Assembly (NCBI RefSeq): GCF_024586455.1
Contig: NC_065922.1
Coordinates: forward strand, 16,860,089 to 16,924,088
Source: Bactrocera neohumeralis
Taxonomy: Eukaryota > Arthropoda > Insecta > Diptera > Tephritidae
DNA length: 64,000 nucleotides
Direction of reading: 5' to 3'
Shown here: positions 36,385 to 48,390 of the stretch, piece after piece
Position numbering within the stretch: the stretch's first letter is position 1
Layout of the letters: every line of letters begins with the position of its first letter
Made by a program: the position numbers and the translations under genes
The notes under the pieces: model-generated
The model's input: the letters and a program-made list of their open reading frames with translations, nothing else
The model's database searches: none
Told to the model about the DNA's origin: nothing

Positions 36385-37265
36385 ATTATACTCTCGCAAC
36401 AAAGTTGCTAAGGAGAGTATTATAGTTTTGTTCACATAACGGTTGTTTGTAAGTCCAAAAACTAAAAGAGTCAGATATAGGGTTATATATACCAAAGTGA
36501 TCAGGGTGACGAGTAGAGTTGAAATCTGGATGCCTGTCTGTCCGTCCGTCCGTGCAAGCTGTAACTTGAGTAAAAATTGAGATATCATGATGAAACTTGG
36601 TACACGTATTTCTTGGCTCCATAAGAAGGTTAAGTTCGAAGATGGGCAAAATCGGCCCACTACCACGCCCACAAAATGGCGGAAACCGAAAACCTATAAA
36701 GTGTCATAACTAAGCCATAAATAAAGATATTAAAGTGAAATTTGGCACAAAGGATCGCATTAGGGAGGGGCATATCTGGACGTATTTTTTTTGGAAAAGT
36801 GGGCGTGGCCCCGCCCCCTACTAAGTTTTTTGTACATATCTCGGAAACCGCTATAGCTATGTCAACAAAACTCTATAGAGTCGTTTCATTCAGGCATTTC
36901 CATATACAGTTCAAAAATGGAAGAAATCGGATAATAACCACGCCCACCTCCCATTCAAAGGTTATGTTGAAAATCACTAAAAGTGCGTTAACCGACTAAC
37001 AAAAAACGTCAGAAACACTAAATTTTACGGAAGAAATGGCAGAAGGAAGCTGCACCCAGGCTTTTTTTTTTAATTGAAAATGGGCGTGGCGTCGCCCACT
37101 TATGGACCAAAAACCATATCTCAGGAACTACTAATCTAATTAATTTTACAGCAAAATAAAAAAAAAATATGTAAATGACGGATAATGAAATCTCGATTAT
37201 CACTTTATCATGCGAGAGTATAAAATGTTCGGTGACACCCGAACTTAGCCCTTCCTTACTTGTTT
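36385..37265 (-). mobile_element. family A repeat copy 5, internally deleted
   Basis: Inverted relative to copy 1. Both termini are present, but it is about 170 bp shorter because part of the first module, next to the hairpin end, is missing (around 37130-37165). Confidence 0.85.
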
Positions 37266-39689
37266 TTATTTTATTATTATTTTTAAAAGTCGAATTAAAA
37301 ATTATTTTAGCATTAAATGTAACAAAAAGGCAAAATTCTCTTTTTACAATACAATGTTATTTTCCATAACGATAGAAAGTATTTTAACGTTACTATCATA
37401 AGCTCTAACAACGATTTGTGCAAAACTTTATTTGTGTTCGACACAGCCGAACGTCTTTTAATTACCCTAATGCAGGTTAAGACAACGTGACAGCAGGAAA
37501 TGGCACAGAAATAAATAAGAAACTGAAATGAATCGAAGAAGAAAACGTTGTCATAAGTAAACTAATGTTTGCTAACGACGGTGAGTACGGAAGAAAAATA
37601 GAATTATTCTAAACGAGTTGGAATTGGGAATATGAATAATACTTCTTCAAACGTGTTGCCGCAAGATACCCAATAGTTAGCTATTTAATGGTTAATATAG
37701 AAAGTCGAAATATTGAGATAACAATAATCCAAAAACTCAAGAACAACTCACATGGAAGTGCAATATATTCCAATCATTGTAGAAAAGTCAAAGCCATGGC
37801 ACTCGTTAGTACCAAGAAATATATACAAGTAAGATAATAGCATTAAGAGCTTAAAACTACATCATCTCTAATAATAAATGTGCTAGGGTATTTGTATAGA
37901 TACATATGCAACAATATAACTAAATATATATGTATGCACACATGCGCATATCACTTTACAAACTTGTCGAAAACAATTCTGAAATTATTCAATTAAGTAA
38001 AATATAAATCAAATATTTACAATGTTATTTTAGCAATTATCTAGTCTGCAAAATCAATTTAATATTCATTAATATAGTGGTCATGCGAACGTAAATACGT
38101 AAATATGCACATATGTGTGTAATTTAATGCGCGCCTTAACAAATATTGGCCACCCAAACAATTTAAATGAAAGCCTTACCAAAAGTACACGTAATTATTG
38201 CGGCATAGCAAAGTAAATAACTTCGTTAATCTTCATGTATATACATACATATGTATATAAAGACTTACTATATATGTATATTACGTCTCAGTATAAATAT
38301 ACAGGCACATGCGTATAGTATATGCATGTTACGTATACGCCATGTGCAACTCCTTGCTGAAAGCGTGTGGCTACAATTTACAATCCACATTTGTGGTAAT
38401 ATGTGTAAACAGCATGAATATTATGATTCGTGGTATTTGCACAATTATTCTATAGACCGCTACATATGTACATATATATGTATGTATATATATAACAAAT
38501 ACATATACAACAGTTGTGCACATGTAAATGACACGTAGGTAATTACTTGCTCATATAAATATGAATTTAAGGACAGCACATCGCCACAATTGACATGAAC
38601 CAACGAGAAATTGCTTTACTCAAAGCCTAGCAAATCTTATATATGTATGTGGGTTGAGCATTTTGGTTGAGAGCAAACACAGGACAAGAACCACATACGC
38701 ATACATGCATAGAAAAGGACGTTAATGTACTAAGTAAACATGAGGCATATATGTAAGACTGTGTGCATGAAGACAGGGCGGTTTAATGTTTCTATATTTG
38801 TATAAGCAAATGGTATATACAACGTATGTGCATAAATATATCTAAATAAATACATAAATTATGATCCAAAAGGCATATACATAAAACCAGGTTTAAATGT
38901 ATGCAATAATAAACGCGGTTAGTTAGCAAATTTTCGAATAAATAGCTGAACCCGGATTGCACAATAATTTTACTTCCGAGAATAGACACAGTGGTAAGCT
39001 ATAAGCTTTTACAGGCTTAATTATTACTGTTAACTATTTGAAGAGTTTGACGAAAGTTTGTTTGATTTAAGATTGCAATACAAATTGTATAAGAGAGACA
39101 AACCATGTATACGACTATAATTCTTTACCAGCAGAAAATCCAGATTATACAGCTTTGGAGTAAAAACACGAAATTGATATGTTTTAATAGTTACTAAGTG
39201 CTTGCGGGACTTAAAATATTGAAAATTAACTAAATTTATTAAAACTAAAATAATAGTTTGTTTGGATTCTTACAGACCACTTAGACACCACTTGATACAT
39301 AGCAGAAGGCATGAGACTTTTACAAATGAAATTCTGAGTACAGGCCGAATTCCGAGCGTACTTCGGCAGGCAATGAAAAAAGTTCAGATAAAATCGATTA
39401 CCAGTTGTTGTTGTAACGGCAGAGCACCTTCCCAACTTAATTGTGTAAATCAGTGGCCACACGTAATACAAACCGTTAACCGTTATACTTCCGCCTTTCT
39501 TAATAAAGAGGATATTCAACAGATCTGACACTGTGTGAACTTTTCCCATTTCCCAACCTCAAATCAACGTTTCTGGAAACATGCCATGAGTTTTTGAAGT
39601 TGAATGCAACTCAATTATTACATCTGAACCACTACACACGATGGAGATTGCTCCTTCTACGATTTATTTATTCTTATTAGTGTTGCAGA
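37266..39689. other. noncoding DNA with TATG repeats
   Basis: No gene supported. TATG/TACA repeats occur at 37920-37945, 38235-38260 and 38465-38495. The stretch 39390-39430 contains GTTGTTGTTGTAACGGCAGA, similar to 5185-5205. Short open frames show no domain. Confidence 0.4.
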
Positions 39690-41375
39690 CAACAAAACGA
39701 GAGAGGCCGAAATGCGTGAGTATGAAGAGCTTGATAAGCTAGCCGACAGAGGTTATGCTCGAAAATTCTACGAAAAGATGCGGCGACTAAAAGAGAGTTT
39801 CAAGACCAGAGCATATTCTTGTAGAACCCTCAGAGGTGATCTAGTGACTGATGCACAGAGCATACTAAAGTTATGGATGCAACACTTCTCCAGCCTGCTG
39901 AATGGCAGGAAAAGCATAACACCAGGAGAAGGTGAACCCGATTACCAAATCGATGACGATGGAGCAGACGTTCCATTGCCTGACCATAAAGAAGTTCGAA
40001 TAGCAATTATCCGCCTGAAGAACAACAAAGCAGCAGGGGCCGATGGATTACCGGCCGAGCTATTCAAATACGGCGGAGAAGAACTGATAAGGAGAATGCA
40101 TCAGCTTCTTTGTAGAATAAGGTCGGACGAAATCATGAAATTTATGTGTGCTTTGCCCAATCCATAAAAAGGGAGACCCCACAATCTGCGCCAACTATCG
40201 TGGGATAAGCCTCCTCAAGGTTCTATCGAGCGCATTGTGTGGAAGATTAAAGCCCACCGTCAACAAACTGATTGGACCTTATCAGTGTGGCTTATGGCCT
40301 GGAAAACCAACATCTGACCGCTGCTTTTGACAGCACGAAAAGGAGCTGCCTTTATGCCGCGATGTCTGAATTTGGTATCCCCGCAAAACCAATACGGCTG
40401 TGTAAGCTGACGTTGAGCAACACCAAAAGCTTCGTCAGGATCACGAAGGACCTCTCCTAGCGGATCGATACCAAACGCGGTTTCAGACAAGGCGACTCCC
40501 TATCGTACGACTTCTTCAATCTGCTGCTGGAAAAAATAATTCGAGCTGCAGAACTTAATCGAGCAGGTACAATCTTCTATAAGAGTGTACAGCTGCTGGC
40601 GTATGCCGATAATACTGTAATCATTGGCTTCAACACCCGCGCCGTTAGTTCTACTTTTTCCAAACTGGATAGGGAAGCGAAGTAGATGTGAACGAGGGCA
40701 AGACGAAATATCTCCCGTCATCAAACAAACAGTCGTCGCACTCGCGACATGGCTCTCACTGTTGACAATATTAACTCCGAAGAGGTGATAATTTCATCTA
40801 TCTTGGAACCAGCACTAACAGCAACAACAATGTCAGCCCCGTAATCCAACGCAGGATATCTCTTGCCAACAGGTGCTACTTTGGACTGAGTAGGCAATTG
40901 AGGAATAAAGTCCTCTCTCGACAAAACAAAACCAAATTCTATAAGTCACTCATTATTCCTGTCCTGCTGTATGGTGCAGAGACATGGTAACAACATCTGA
41001 TGAATCGGCCTTAGTAGTTTTCGAGAAAAAGGTTATGCGAAAGATTTATGGTCCTTTGTGCGTTGACCACGGCGAATATCGCATTCGATGGAACGATGAC
41101 ATAGTTCAGCGAATCAAGAGACAGCGGCTGCGCTGGCTAGGACATGTCGTACTTATGGACAAAAACCCTCCAGCTGTGAAAGTATTCGACGCAGTATCCG
41201 CCGGGGGAAGCAGAGGAAGAGGAAGACCTCCACTCCGTTGGAAAGACCAGGTGGAGAAGGATCTGGCTTCGCTTGGAATCTCCAATTGGCGCCACCTTGC
41301 GAAAAGAAGAAACGACTGGCGCGCTGTTGTTAACTCGGCTATCACCGCGTAATAGGTGTCTACGCCAATAAGGAA
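39690..41375 (+). pseudogene. RTE-like LINE reverse transcriptase, broken
   Basis: Fragments in several frames follow the order of an RTE-clade non-LTR polymerase. The first 151 codons (39712-40167) end in the linker and the fingers segment NNKAAGADGLPAELFKYGGE. Next come CPIHKKGDPTICANYRGISLL, AAFDSTKRSCLYAAM, and TKRGFRQGDSLS. The catalytic box reads YADN instead of YADD, and then comes VNEGKTKYL. The C-terminal 122 codons (40984-41352) are open and contain WLGHVVLMD and GRGRPPLRWKDQVEKDL. The endonuclease domain is missing and several frameshifts and a stop are present, so it is a 5'-truncated dead copy. Its 3' end recurs at 27635-27797 and 35722-35852. Confidence 0.85.
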
Positions 41376-43557
41376 GGTTTTGAAAACTGTTGTAATTAAA
41401 ATTTTCTAAGATTGAAAAATAGAAAGAAAAATGTACTTTTTTCAAACATTTTTTTGCAACCCTAATTCAAAGGCACACTAAAAGTGACAACAACCTGATT
41501 GACGATGAATAAGAAAATTTTTCAACTTTTGCCAAACTAAATCATGCCAACTTAAAGCAGAAACTACATTCATAACACTTATCCGCGCTGATAGACACAC
41601 GCCACTTTAAGTCATCAAACACTTGGAAAAACAGCACACACACACATACATACAAACAACAAGTATTACATGCAAAGCATTGCGAGAAAGGGAAATAAAT
41701 CATGCGCTCAACTTGCAGCGACGACAAAGTGTAAGCCATCAAAAGCATAACTGCAACTAAGCCACGCACACACGCGCAAACAAATGAAAGTAAATGCAGA
41801 AAAACTTGCGCTAGAATGCATAACACTCATCTTTTCGTATATATCTGTATGTGTGTTTGTGTTCACCGCAGCAATCTTTTGCCAATCCGGCTGCGCAAGC
41901 AACGCCAATCTTCGGCGCGTGGGTGTTGGCGTGTTGTCACCAGCGCCGAGCTGTCAACCAAGCGCTCACATGAATGAAAGGATATGTGTGCGTGTGCTGC
42001 TTTTTTCAACTCTCGGGTTTTTGGGATGTTCGTGTGTGGGCGTGACTTTTTTAACTTTTGTTTGGCTGTGTTACACCGACATTTTGCCACACAATTTGAA
42101 TTATGTGCAATGCCAAGGCGATTTGAGCAAACCGAATGTCGAGTGAATAAATGTGTTGGGGAGCGCAGCGTGCAAGGGTTGCAGTACACCGTAACGCGTG
42201 CAGCATTTTGTCAGTCTATTTTTATCAATTTTCCACACTATTGAACATTTGGCAAAAGGGCAAAGTCGAACAGGTCGTTGTGTGTGTGGTATAAGGCAAA
42301 TAGGTGAGCTTAAAAAGCAGACAGTAGTTATGACAGTGTAAAAACAGTAGTGGGAACAGAAATAGAAACACACTGTGCAAATTTGCAAATTTGGTTAGCA
42401 ACATGATATAATTAATACCATTAATACCATATCAAGTGAGTGTGAATCAAATTTAGTTTTTAGACAAACTTAAGACAAGAATAGGAGTGATCTTTAGCTG
42501 AGTTAAGAGTTTAATTATTACCAAAGCTTATTTGGAGCAATAAGCGAAACCGTGGGACCACTCCCAGCCGGATTATCCGCTGTTTAAGCACAATTCGTCG
42601 GAGTTTCTTCATCGTTTCGTCACTGCCCGCGAAACATGGATTCAATATCGGGCCGAATTGCAGAAAAGGATCCCATTTACCGACTTTTTCGATATGTTTT
42701 CCAAAACTAAAAATATTTGCAAATTATGTGAATGATCCCAATAAGCTTATTTAAGCTTATAAGAGTACCATCTAAAGACCAAAACGGAAATATTTACATA
42801 TATGTAAATTTATATGAAGAATAAGGTGCTCTATTTTAATTACCACTGCTTCATTCGTCAATATGTAGCAAGTTATTAAACAAAAAACCGAGGTTTGCAC
42901 TGATTTATTTCAATAGTTTCCCATAATATTTTTTGTTGCGGTTTAGCTGCTGCGTATGCATTTCAGCATTGTTTCGACTACACAGAATTTTTGTTTATTG
43001 AAAAGATAAAAATACTGCAGCACAAATACATAAAAATAAGAATAAGCAATAAAAGAAATAAATAAATACAAAATAGAATAAAATAAATAAAAAATATCAA
43101 AATTTTTTCTCCATATTTTTACATGTCGAGGACAAAAAAGTATTTTTTATACACGTGGTTTTCAAGCAGAACTACAACTCATATACATAAATACAATAAA
43201 AATCATACTAAATGCAATAACAGCTTGTGATTGCACGAAAACTCTTGAAATTTCTTAGAATTTGTAACAGAACCGGCACAAAAATAGTTTGCTAATTGTC
43301 TCAGCGCTGGCATGAATTGAAATTAAATGCACTCTATGACCGCAAAAACTGACGTAAGTCTCGTGACATGCGATCGGCAAACATCACGATATTTTATATA
43401 AGCGAAAAAGGCAAGAGCGCAATCGATATTAAGCATATGGTGAGTTTTCACAGGTTTCTTGTCTTTAAAAGCGATTTTCATGGACCGAAAAAGACTTTAT
43501 TGCCGAGTTGTTTGTTAATTTGTAGGGTTTCTAAATTTACATTTACTTTAATATTAA
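41376..43557. other. unassigned, partly unique-looking sequence
   Basis: A 120-codon ORF with a true ATG at 41784 (to 42146) has two hydrophobic stretches but no recognisable domain, and it lies amid CA/GT-rich DNA, so it is not called as a gene. Elsewhere the sequence is AT-rich with no structure seen. Confidence 0.4.
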
Positions 43558-44625
43558 AACAAGTAAGGAAGGGCTAAGTTCGGGTGTCACCGAACATTTT
43601 ATACTCTCGCATGATAAAGTGATAATCGAGATTTCATTATCCGTCATTTACATATATTTCAAATACCGTATTTGTGTAAGGGTTATTTCGCTATCATCAT
43701 TGGTTCCTAATTTAAGTATATATTATACAGAGAAGGCATCAGATGGAATTCAAAATAGCGTTATATTGGAAGAAGGCGTGGTTGTGAACCGATTTCACCC
43801 ATATTTCGTACATGTCATCAGGGTGTTAAGAAAATATTATATACCGAATTTCATTGAAATCGGTATAGTAGTTCCTGAGATATGGTTTTTGGTCCATAAG
43901 TGGGCGACGCCACGCCCATTTTCAATTTACAAAAAAAAAGCCTGGATGCAGCTTCCTTCTGCCATTTCTTCCGTAAAATTTAGTGTTTCTGACGTTTTTT
44001 GTTAGTCGGTTAACGCACTTTTAGTGATTTTCAACATAACCTTTGTATGGGAGGTGGGCGTGGTTATTATCCGATTTCTTCCATTTTTGAACTGTATATG
44101 GAAATGCCTGAAGGAAACGACTCTATAGAGTTTGGTTGACATAGCTATAGTAGTTTCCGAGATATGTACAAAAACTTAGTGGGGGGCGGGGCCACGCCCA
44201 CTTTCCAAAAAAATTACGTCCAAATATGTGCTCCTAATGCGATTCTTTGTGCCAAATTTCACTTTAATATCTTTATTTATGGCTTAGTTATGGCACTTTA
44301 TAGGTTTTCGGTTTTCGCCAGTTTGTGGGCGTGGCAGTGGGCCGATTTTGCCCATCTTCGAACTTAACCTTCTTATGGAACCAAGGAATACGTGTACCAA
44401 GTTTCATCATGATATCTCAATTTTTACTCAAGTTACAGCTTGCACGGACGGACAGACGGACAGACGGACGGACGGACATCCGGATTTCAACTCTACTCGT
44501 CACCCTGATCACTTTGGTATATATAACCCTATATCTAACTCTTTTAGTTTTAGGACTTACAAACAACCGTTATGTGAACAAAACTATAATACTCTCCTTA
44601 GCAACTTTGTTGCGAGAGTATAAAA
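43558..44625 (+). mobile_element. family A repeat copy 6, abutting the exonuclease gene
   Basis: Full-length. The three modules start with GGCGTGG at 43775, 44057 and 44328. It has (RGAC)n at about 44446-44478 and ends TTGCGAGAGTATAAAA. The end lies about 35 bp before the ATG of the RNA exonuclease gene. Confidence 0.85.
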
Positions 44626-44626
44626 A
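44616..44626 (+). promoter_or_regulatory. TATA-like sequence at the repeat edge
   Basis: GAGTATAAAAAAG at the end of family A copy 6, with the ATG at 44656. As a TATA box it would place a transcription start about 30 bp downstream, almost at the ATG, which leaves little 5' leader. Every full-length A copy has the same terminal TATAAAA, so its use as a promoter is only a possibility. Confidence 0.2.
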
Positions 44627-44655
44627 AGAACAATTTAGAGTAATAATCTAAAAAT

Positions 44656-45963
44656 ATGATTTCAAACAAACAGACCATACAAAGCTTCCAGAAACCTGGA
44701 CTAATTGACTGGTTACAAGAAGAGCAGATACCTTTGGCTACAAATCTAAAACTGAATTTCTTAAAGGTAAGACAAGTATTAGTGAAGATCGCTACAAATA
44801 AACTAATACGTCAGAAAGAAGAAATAAGGAAACAAATTGAAGAGCTATCAAAACAACAAGAAGAACTCGATCAAGAAGAAGAAGAAATTAGGAAGCGGAA
44901 AGAATTAGAATTAGAAAGGCTTTCAGAAAAAGATCTCAAACTTAAAAAGATCGAAAGCTATAATATTGCAGCACTGTCAAAAACCTTGCCACCATTAGAC
45001 AAAAAACTTAATTTATCAGAAGTCAGGTTCGTGAAACGTTTACTTCATTATAGGCATATCTTGGTACCAATTGATTTGCGTTACTATGGCTACCCAGTGG
45101 AACGTTACTTTGGAGAAAGCTCTGTCTCGATTTACAAACACCGATTTAAGCGACGAAACCACTCAAAATATTCGACCCAATGTTCATTAGAACATGTTTG
45201 CATACGTTGTGATCGACCCTTCCACGTGGATGTTTCTGGTGAATATTTTACCAAAGAAAATTGTATTTACCACTGGGGGAAGTTTAAGGAGAGGTTTACT
45301 TGCTGCGGGGGTGAGAGAAACTCAGAGGGTTGCGAGCGTAATAAGCTGCACGTGTGGAACGGGATTATTGAAGGAGTAAACGGACCCTATAAAGATTTTC
45401 TGTACACACAACCACGCTCTAATAAATCGGATATTGAAGCCAAAGTGTACGCATTGGATTGTGAAATGTGTTACACTGGACGTGGACTCGAAGTGGCCAA
45501 AGTATCGTTAGTTGGTTACGATGGTCAAGTGGTTTATGACCATTTTGTGAAGCCAACAAGTGAAGTTGTCGATTATTGTACACGCTTCTCAGGTGTAACC
45601 GCCAGAGATCTATGTCAAAATCAAAACAAAAATCTGAAGACCTTTGCCGAAGTTCAAAAGGATTTGCTGCAACTGATCGATGCCGATACCATACTCATTG
45701 GTCATAGCATGGAGAACGATTTGCGTGTGCTGAAGATTGTTCATAAAACGGTAGTCGACACAGCCGATGAGTTCCCACACCCATTAGGCTTTCCATATCG
45801 TCATTCGCTTAAGAATCTGACTAAAGAATATTTAAAGCGCGATATTCAATGTGGCAACAACGGTCACGACAGTGTGGAAGACTCTCGTGCCTGTTTGGAG
45901 TTGGTTATGTGGAAAGTGCGTAACAAGATGCCTCCAAAACGACCAAAAGAATGGATAAAATAA
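44656..45963 (+). CDS. REXO1/GOR-like DEDDh RNA exonuclease
   Basis: A 435-residue protein in one uninterrupted exon. Members of this family are 3'-5' RNA exonucleases that trim structured RNAs. Residues about 51-100 form a highly charged Glu/Lys-rich coiled coil. Residues 176-232 carry a Cys/His cluster (C176, C182, C185, C203, H206, C216, C217, C226, H232) in the order seen just before the nuclease domain in REXO1 proteins. The DEDDh domain spans about 263-420: ALDCEM gives D268 and E270, IGHSMENDL gives D355, and HDSVED gives H404 and D409, so the active site is complete. Two in-frame TAA codons lie directly before the ATG (A at -3), which fixes the start unless an intron splits the leader. 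Mammalian REXO1 is much longer, so this is a short form. Orthology among fly REXO1-like paralogues cannot be settled here. No codon disruption suggests decay. Confidence 0.93.
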   Translation: MISNKQTIQSFQKPGLIDWLQEEQIPLATNLKLNFLKVRQVLVKIATNKLIRQKEEIRKQIEELSKQQEELDQEEEEIRKRKELELERLSEKDLKLKKIESYNIAALSKTLPPLDKKLNLSEVRFVKRLLHYRHILVPIDLRYYGYPVERYFGESSVSIYKHRFKRRNHSKYSTQCSLEHVCIRCDRPFHVDVSGEYFTKENCIYHWGKFKERFTCCGGERNSEGCERNKLHVWNGIIEGVNGPYKDFLYTQPRSNKSDIEAKVYALDCEMCYTGRGLEVAKVSLVGYDGQVVYDHFVKPTSEVVDYCTRFSGVTARDLCQNQNKNLKTFAEVQKDLLQLIDADTILIGHSMENDLRVLKIVHKTVVDTADEFPHPLGFPYRHSLKNLTKEYLKRDIQCGNNGHDSVEDSRACLELVMWKVRNKMPPKRPKEWIK

Positions 45964-46023
45964 ATATTTTATTTTAAAACCAAAAATTATTTGAACGGAA
46001 AAAAAGAAAAGTTATGAAAATTA

Positions 46024-46029
46024 AATAAA
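46024..46029 (+). terminator. polyadenylation signal AATAAA
   Basis: AATAAA 61 bp after the stop codon of the exonuclease gene, in AT-rich DNA. It is the best candidate for its 3' end. A further AATAA-like run directly at the stop is less likely. Confidence 0.5.
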
Positions 46030-46777
46030 GAATTAAAGAGTTGAAATTATTTGTAAACGTAGACATTTTTTTATTTTTTATAATTTGAAAGTGAAAAAAG
46101 CTTGATGAAATTTGTAAAAACCACACCGTCTTTAAGCAAGCAAGTCATTTTTTTCGTAGAATGACTTCGAAGTGGGAAATTGATATTCGAAAGAGTTCTT
46201 TTGTAACAGGTTAAGCCATCGATGTCCTCACGTCAAGAAGTAACAATATACTTAGTAGTAATATATAGTACGCTTGTGGGTCTTGTTCACTTTTTGGTAG
46301 TGTTCGGAAATACTTTTTAGTTAAGCGATTACCATGTTTATACCCTCAACAGAGAAACAACGGTGACCACATAAAATTTATATATTAAAGACAAGCGTGA
46401 CCACCTAACTCGATGTAGCCAGGTACATTTATCTGTTCTTCAATCTGTCTGCATATACGCGAATTAATACTTCAGTTTTCGAGATATCAACATATTTCTC
46501 ACCAATCCACCAATATCAAACCACTATTCCACAAAGTTGCGAGACAAACTGTCCAACCCAAATCAGGCTCTTCTAGGGATTTTTTTATTTGACAAGATAT
46601 CTGTATGAAATTTGGTATGGATTGTTGTCCGAAATATCAGATCGAACGACTATGGCATAAGGTCATGTAAACTGACCGATCCAATTCAAGCTCTGGATTT
46701 TAAATCATAAGCATTTGTTCAAAATTCTTGTAAGAATAATTTGAAAATTTTAGTAATTCAAAAATGGAAAGAAACAC
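46030..46777. other. AT-rich sequence with a very degenerate family B-like stretch
   Basis: Between about 46560 and 46700, phrases such as TTGACAAGATATCTGTATG, GAAATTTGGTATGG and ACTGACCGATCC resemble the reverse complement of family B modules, but divergence is high. No gene supported. Confidence 0.35.
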
Positions 46778-47632
46778 AAGTTGCATCCCAAAGTAAATAG
46801 GACTTTTGAATCTAGCGCCCCTGGTGGCGTCATCTATATGTCGATTGGTGCGTTAGAATCTGTTATTTATCGATTCTCCAGTGAGAATTGCATGACATAT
46901 CATCGATTGGAAGTGAAGTTAATGTGTTTTAAATGTCGGTATGTTTGTGTTATCGGTGCGAAAATGAGCTTCGAACAAAGAGCCAACATTAAATTTTGTT
47001 TTAAAATTGGTAAAACTTTTACCGAAACGTTTCAATTGATGAAACAAGTTTATGGCAATGATTGCCTATCCCATAGCAGAGTGCACGAGTGGTTTCAACG
47101 TTTTCAAAGTAGTCGTGAGGATTTAAATGACGATCAACATGTGGGCCAATCAAAATCCGAAATCCATCCAAATAGTGCGTGAAATTATCGAAAATCAGCC
47201 GAAGTCATCATTTAAATTCATGGAAATGAAATTGACCATCTCCAAAAAATCGATTTTTCGCCTTTTGACCGAACATTTGGGTCCGCAAAAATTGACTGAC
47301 GACCAAAAATTGCTCTCATCGATCGATCCTTATGACCGATTATTTGATCAAAAATCACATTTTAACCATTAACCACTCCCCGTATTCACCTGATATGGCA
47401 CCGTGCGACTTCTTCCTTTTCGGAAAATTGCATTTGCCCATGAAAGGAAAGCGTTATGCACCGACATACCGGCCAACGAGCTAAAACACTCGTTCGACAT
47501 GCTTTTGGGCCGTGCAAAAAGCTGCATTGAAGCAGAAGGAGACTATTTTGAATAAAATAAATTGATTTTGCCGAAAAAAACATTTGTTCTGTTTTTTATT
47601 TTAAAAGTCCTGTTTACTTTGGAACACACCTT
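46778..47632 (+). mobile_element. internally deleted mariner element with terminal inverted repeats
   Basis: The ends share inverted repeats of about 26-30 bp: left at 46782-46807 containing CCCAAAGTAAATAGGAC, right at 47603-47628 containing GTCCTGTTTACTTTGG. Total length is about 850 bp, against about 1.3 kb for a complete mariner. Inside, an ATG at 46964 starts MSFEQRANIKFCFKIGKTF, then GNDCLSHSRVHEWFQRF, the N-terminal helix-turn-helix. A frame change leads to a second helix-turn-helix (about 47170-47340). The centre of the catalytic domain is lost, and the C-terminal PYSPD-MAPCDFF-type segment (about 47380-47430) remains in a shifted frame. The N-terminal sequence is reminiscent of the rosa-type mariners of tephritids. 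Confidence 0.8.
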
Positions 47633-47939
47633 TATATTGAAGTTTCGGTAGCCGTTGCTTGTTGAGTTACCGTTTGTATGTGGAATTCGGCACATACTAC
47701 CTCTTACCTCATAAAAACTCATCAATTTTGGCTTTGGAACTCGCTTGCTTACCTGCAAAGAAAAGATATAAAACATGTTTAGTGGCAAATAATTGAAAAC
47801 ACTGAATTTATATAGAAGGGGTTTAATAATTTTAAATACAGGGTGATCCATGTCAAAGTTCCTTACTTTTTTTAAGAAAAAACACAGAAACTTCAAATTG
47901 GGAATGTTTATTATCATTCGAAATAAAACTTTTTGGAAT

Positions 47940-48390
47940 TTATTTTTTGTAGATTATCATCTTTAAATTTTTATACGCGGCTACGTCTCAGTAGGTTCAT
48001 ACATTGAATATCATTATCGAGACTCATTTGGCGATTGCTGTGCGTGGTGTTTTGTTCCAAGGCCTGAATCACAGCAGGATTATCCGCATAGACTTCAGAC
48101 TTTACAAATCACCACAGGAAAAATTCTGACGGTATCATATTGGTGGCCAACAGGCAGGCTCAAAGCGTGAAATTATCTGCTCACTGAAGTTTTCTCTCAA
48201 TAAATCCATTGATGGATGCGATGTGTGGGAAGTGGAGCCGTCTTGTTGAAACCAAATGTCGTCGAGATCACGAACTTCAATTTCAGTAATCAAAAAGTCG
48301 GTTATCATGGCGTTATAATGGTCGCCATTGAAGCTTACGATCTGACAGGCATCATTTTTGATGATTCCATCAGCCCACATACCAAACTGA
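47940..48390 (-). pseudogene. mariner-like transposase fossil, C-terminal half
   Basis: The minus strand (48380 to 48135) reads GDHYNAMITDFLITEIE, DDIWFQQDGSTSHTS and LLRENFSEQIISRFEP, containing the second catalytic Asp in QQDGS. Beyond a stop, degenerate AIQALEQNIRTAIAE-like sequence continues to about 47990. The sequence GGGTGATCCATGTCAAAG at 47841 could be its end. It is the same lineage as 441-760 and 25566-26270. The N-terminal half is missing. Confidence 0.7.

Noticed and set aside
40984..41352. 122-codon open frame as an independent gene
   Set aside because: It reads the C-terminal end of the RTE-like LINE (WLGHVV, RGRPPLRW), so it is part of that dead element.
41784..42146. 120-codon ORF with real ATG and hydrophobic stretches
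   Set aside because: No recognised domain; overlapping frames of similar length occur on both strands and microsatellites surround it. Possible but unsupported.
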